Source of the DNA: Sandaracinobacteroides sayramensis
GTDB lineage: Bacteria; Pseudomonadota; Alphaproteobacteria; Sphingomonadales; Sphingomonadaceae
NCBI RefSeq assembly: GCF_022014495.1
Contig: NZ_JAKLSQ010000010.1
Span: forward strand, 1 to 64,000
Length of the DNA: 64,000 nt
Direction: 5' to 3'
Below are positions 62,932 through 64,000 of the stretch, piece by piece. Made by a program: the position numbers and the translations under genes. Below the pieces are notes generated by a model. The model did no database searches. It had not been told where the DNA came from and was given only the letters and a program-made list of their open reading frames with translations. How positions within the stretch are numbered: position 1 is the first letter of the stretch; every line of letters starts with the position of its first letter.

Positions 62932-64000
62932 GGCAGTCCAGACCGCCGCGCCGACGCTGTGGAGCTCGCCGGCGATGCAGGCGCGCATCCGCAGGCGCTA
63001 TCGTTCGGAAAGGCTTTTCAAGGGCCTTGGCCTTGCGTCTCTGGCGCTCGCCTGCGGCTTCCTGCTGTTCCTGCTGGCGAGCGTGATCCTGAGCGGCTGG
63101 CCGAGCTTCCGGCAGACGCAGATTCTGGTGCCGGTGAGCATCGACGCCGGGCGGCTGGGGGTGACGGCGGCCGAGGCGAAGGCCGATCCCGAGCGGCTGC
63201 GGCGCGCCAATTTCCAGGGCGTGGTGCAGGACGCCGTCGACAAGTCGGTGGGCGACGCGGTGCCGCTGGTGTCCGAAGGCGCCTGGCTGGCGCTGCGCGA
63301 GGCGGTGGAAGCCGACCCGGCGCTGATCGGCACACACAAGGACATGTGGCTGATCGCCTCGTCCAATCTCGACCAGTTGGCGAAGGGGCGGATCGATCTG
63401 GCGGCGCCGGAGGGCGACCGGCCGGTCAACGACCAGGAGATCGCCGCCTGGAAGCAGCTGGAGGCCGATGGCAAGCTGCGCACGGCCTTCAACCGCACCT
63501 TCCTGACGGCGGCGGATTCGGTGGACCCGGAACTGGCCGGTGTATGGGGGGCGCTGAAGGGCAGTTTCCTGACACTGGTGGTGACGCTGCTGATCAGCTT
63601 CCCGGTGGGCGTGCTGGCCGCCATCTATCTGGAGGAATTCGCGCCGAAGACCCGCTGGACGGACGTGATTGAGGTTTCGATCAACAATCTGGCGGCGGTG
63701 CCTTCCATCATCTTCGGCCTGCTGGGGCTGGCGGTGTTCCTGAACACGATGAACATGCCGCGCTCGGCCCCGGTGGTGGGCGGGCTGACGCTGGCGCTGA
63801 TGACGCTGCCGGTGATCGTGATCGCCAGCCGCGCGGCGCTGAAGGCGGTGCCGCCTTCCATCCGCGACGCGGCGCTGGGGATCGGCGCCTCGCCGGTGCA
63901 GGTGGTGTTCCACCATGTGCTGCCGCTGGCGCTGCCGGGCATGCTGACCGGCACCATCCTCGGCATGGCGCGGGCGCTGGGGGAGACGGCGCCGCTGCTG
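62924..64000 (+). CDS. pstA: Phosphate ABC transporter permease PstA (cut by window end)
   Basis: The first 359 codons of the second permease; the gene continues beyond the window. It starts at the ATG at 62924, overlapping pstC by eight bases, with GGGAGG three bases upstream. An N-terminal helix (LGLASLALACGFLLFLLASV) is followed by a long periplasmic insert (about 60-200). The channel core then begins GVWGALKGSFLTLVVTLLIS and has the loop LKAVPPSIRDAALGIGASPV. The frame is open to the last base (ending GETAPLL). pstB, phoU and phoB probably follow outside. Confidence 0.92.
   Translation, partial: MTEAVQTAAPTLWSSPAMQARIRRRYRSERLFKGLGLASLALACGFLLFLLASVILSGWPSFRQTQILVPVSIDAGRLGVTAAEAKADPERLRRANFQGVVQDAVDKSVGDAVPLVSEGAWLALREAVEADPALIGTHKDMWLIASSNLDQLAKGRIDLAAPEGDRPVNDQEIAAWKQLEADGKLRTAFNRTFLTAADSVDPELAGVWGALKGSFLTLVVTLLISFPVGVLAAIYLEEFAPKTRWTDVIEVSINNLAAVPSIIFGLLGLAVFLNTMNMPRSAPVVGGLTLALMTLPVIVIASRAALKAVPPSIRDAALGIGASPVQVVFHHVLPLALPGMLTGTILGMARALGETAPLL

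Overview
The window is a GC-rich, gene-dense chromosomal segment of an alphaproteobacterium, most probably of the order Sphingomonadales. The pointers are the gene order lepB-rnc-era-recO-parC, the 41-residue L36, a PEPxxWA-type PEP-CTERM sorting tag, an N-terminally extended S9, GAAC-N7-GAAC LexA-type and ROSE-type regulatory sites, and the many GTCACCCCGGG-type intergenic palindromes. No rRNA, tRNA, CRISPR array, prophage or intact transposase gene was seen. Apart from the regulatory sites and repeats, most of the segment is core metabolism.

Layout. 0-3.3 kb: a short-chain fatty-acyl-type regulator divergent from isocitrate lyase (glyoxylate shunt). 3.5-8.1 kb: a reverse-strand operon of an outer membrane protein, two tandem secreted amidohydrolases and an esterase. 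8.1-14.2 kb: parC, recO, a PEP-CTERM protein, era, rnc, lepB. 14.3-22.6 kb: pgi, a small secreted protein, a HAD phosphatase, rpmJ, an M14 carboxypeptidase, gpmA, purEK, a TPR protein, a DUF2855 protein. 22.7-31.2 kb: an NTF2-like protein, hsp20 with a probable RNA thermometer, alaS, ppx, rnd, aspS. 31.2-36.4 kb: a small frameshifted locus, a thioredoxin-like protein with DsbD, rpsI-rplM. 36.5-41.5 kb: type II NADH dehydrogenase, cutA-ctaA, psd-pssA and a small LexA-box-preceded membrane protein. 41.6-52.9 kb: an acyl-CoA synthetase, a parS-like site, an MHS transporter, two DUF4136 lipoproteins flanking a zinc metalloprotease, a diheme cytochrome/beta-helix pair with a divergent TetR, and a MoxR ATPase. 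53.1-64 kb: a peptide transporter with two amidohydrolases, an NnrU-like protein, an SDR, then phoR-pstS-pstC-pstA, cut by the window end.

Several non-coding signals stand out. (1) A family of imperfect palindromic elements recurs about ten times; in six cases its terminal CTAG supplies the in-frame TAG stop of the neighbouring reverse-strand gene. (2) A 28-bp perfect palindrome at 43249-43276 contains a parS-like 16-mer. (3) A LexA-type box overlaps a TTGACA promoter in front of an uncharacterised 78-residue single-span membrane protein. (4) A ROSE-like thermometer and sigma-32-like promoter precede hsp20. (5) Three AT-rich 11-mers at an exact 22-bp period span the phoR stop codon ahead of pstS and look like PhoB sites. 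(6) The tandem amidohydrolases share a 113-bp block with only two differences, which suggests recent gene conversion.
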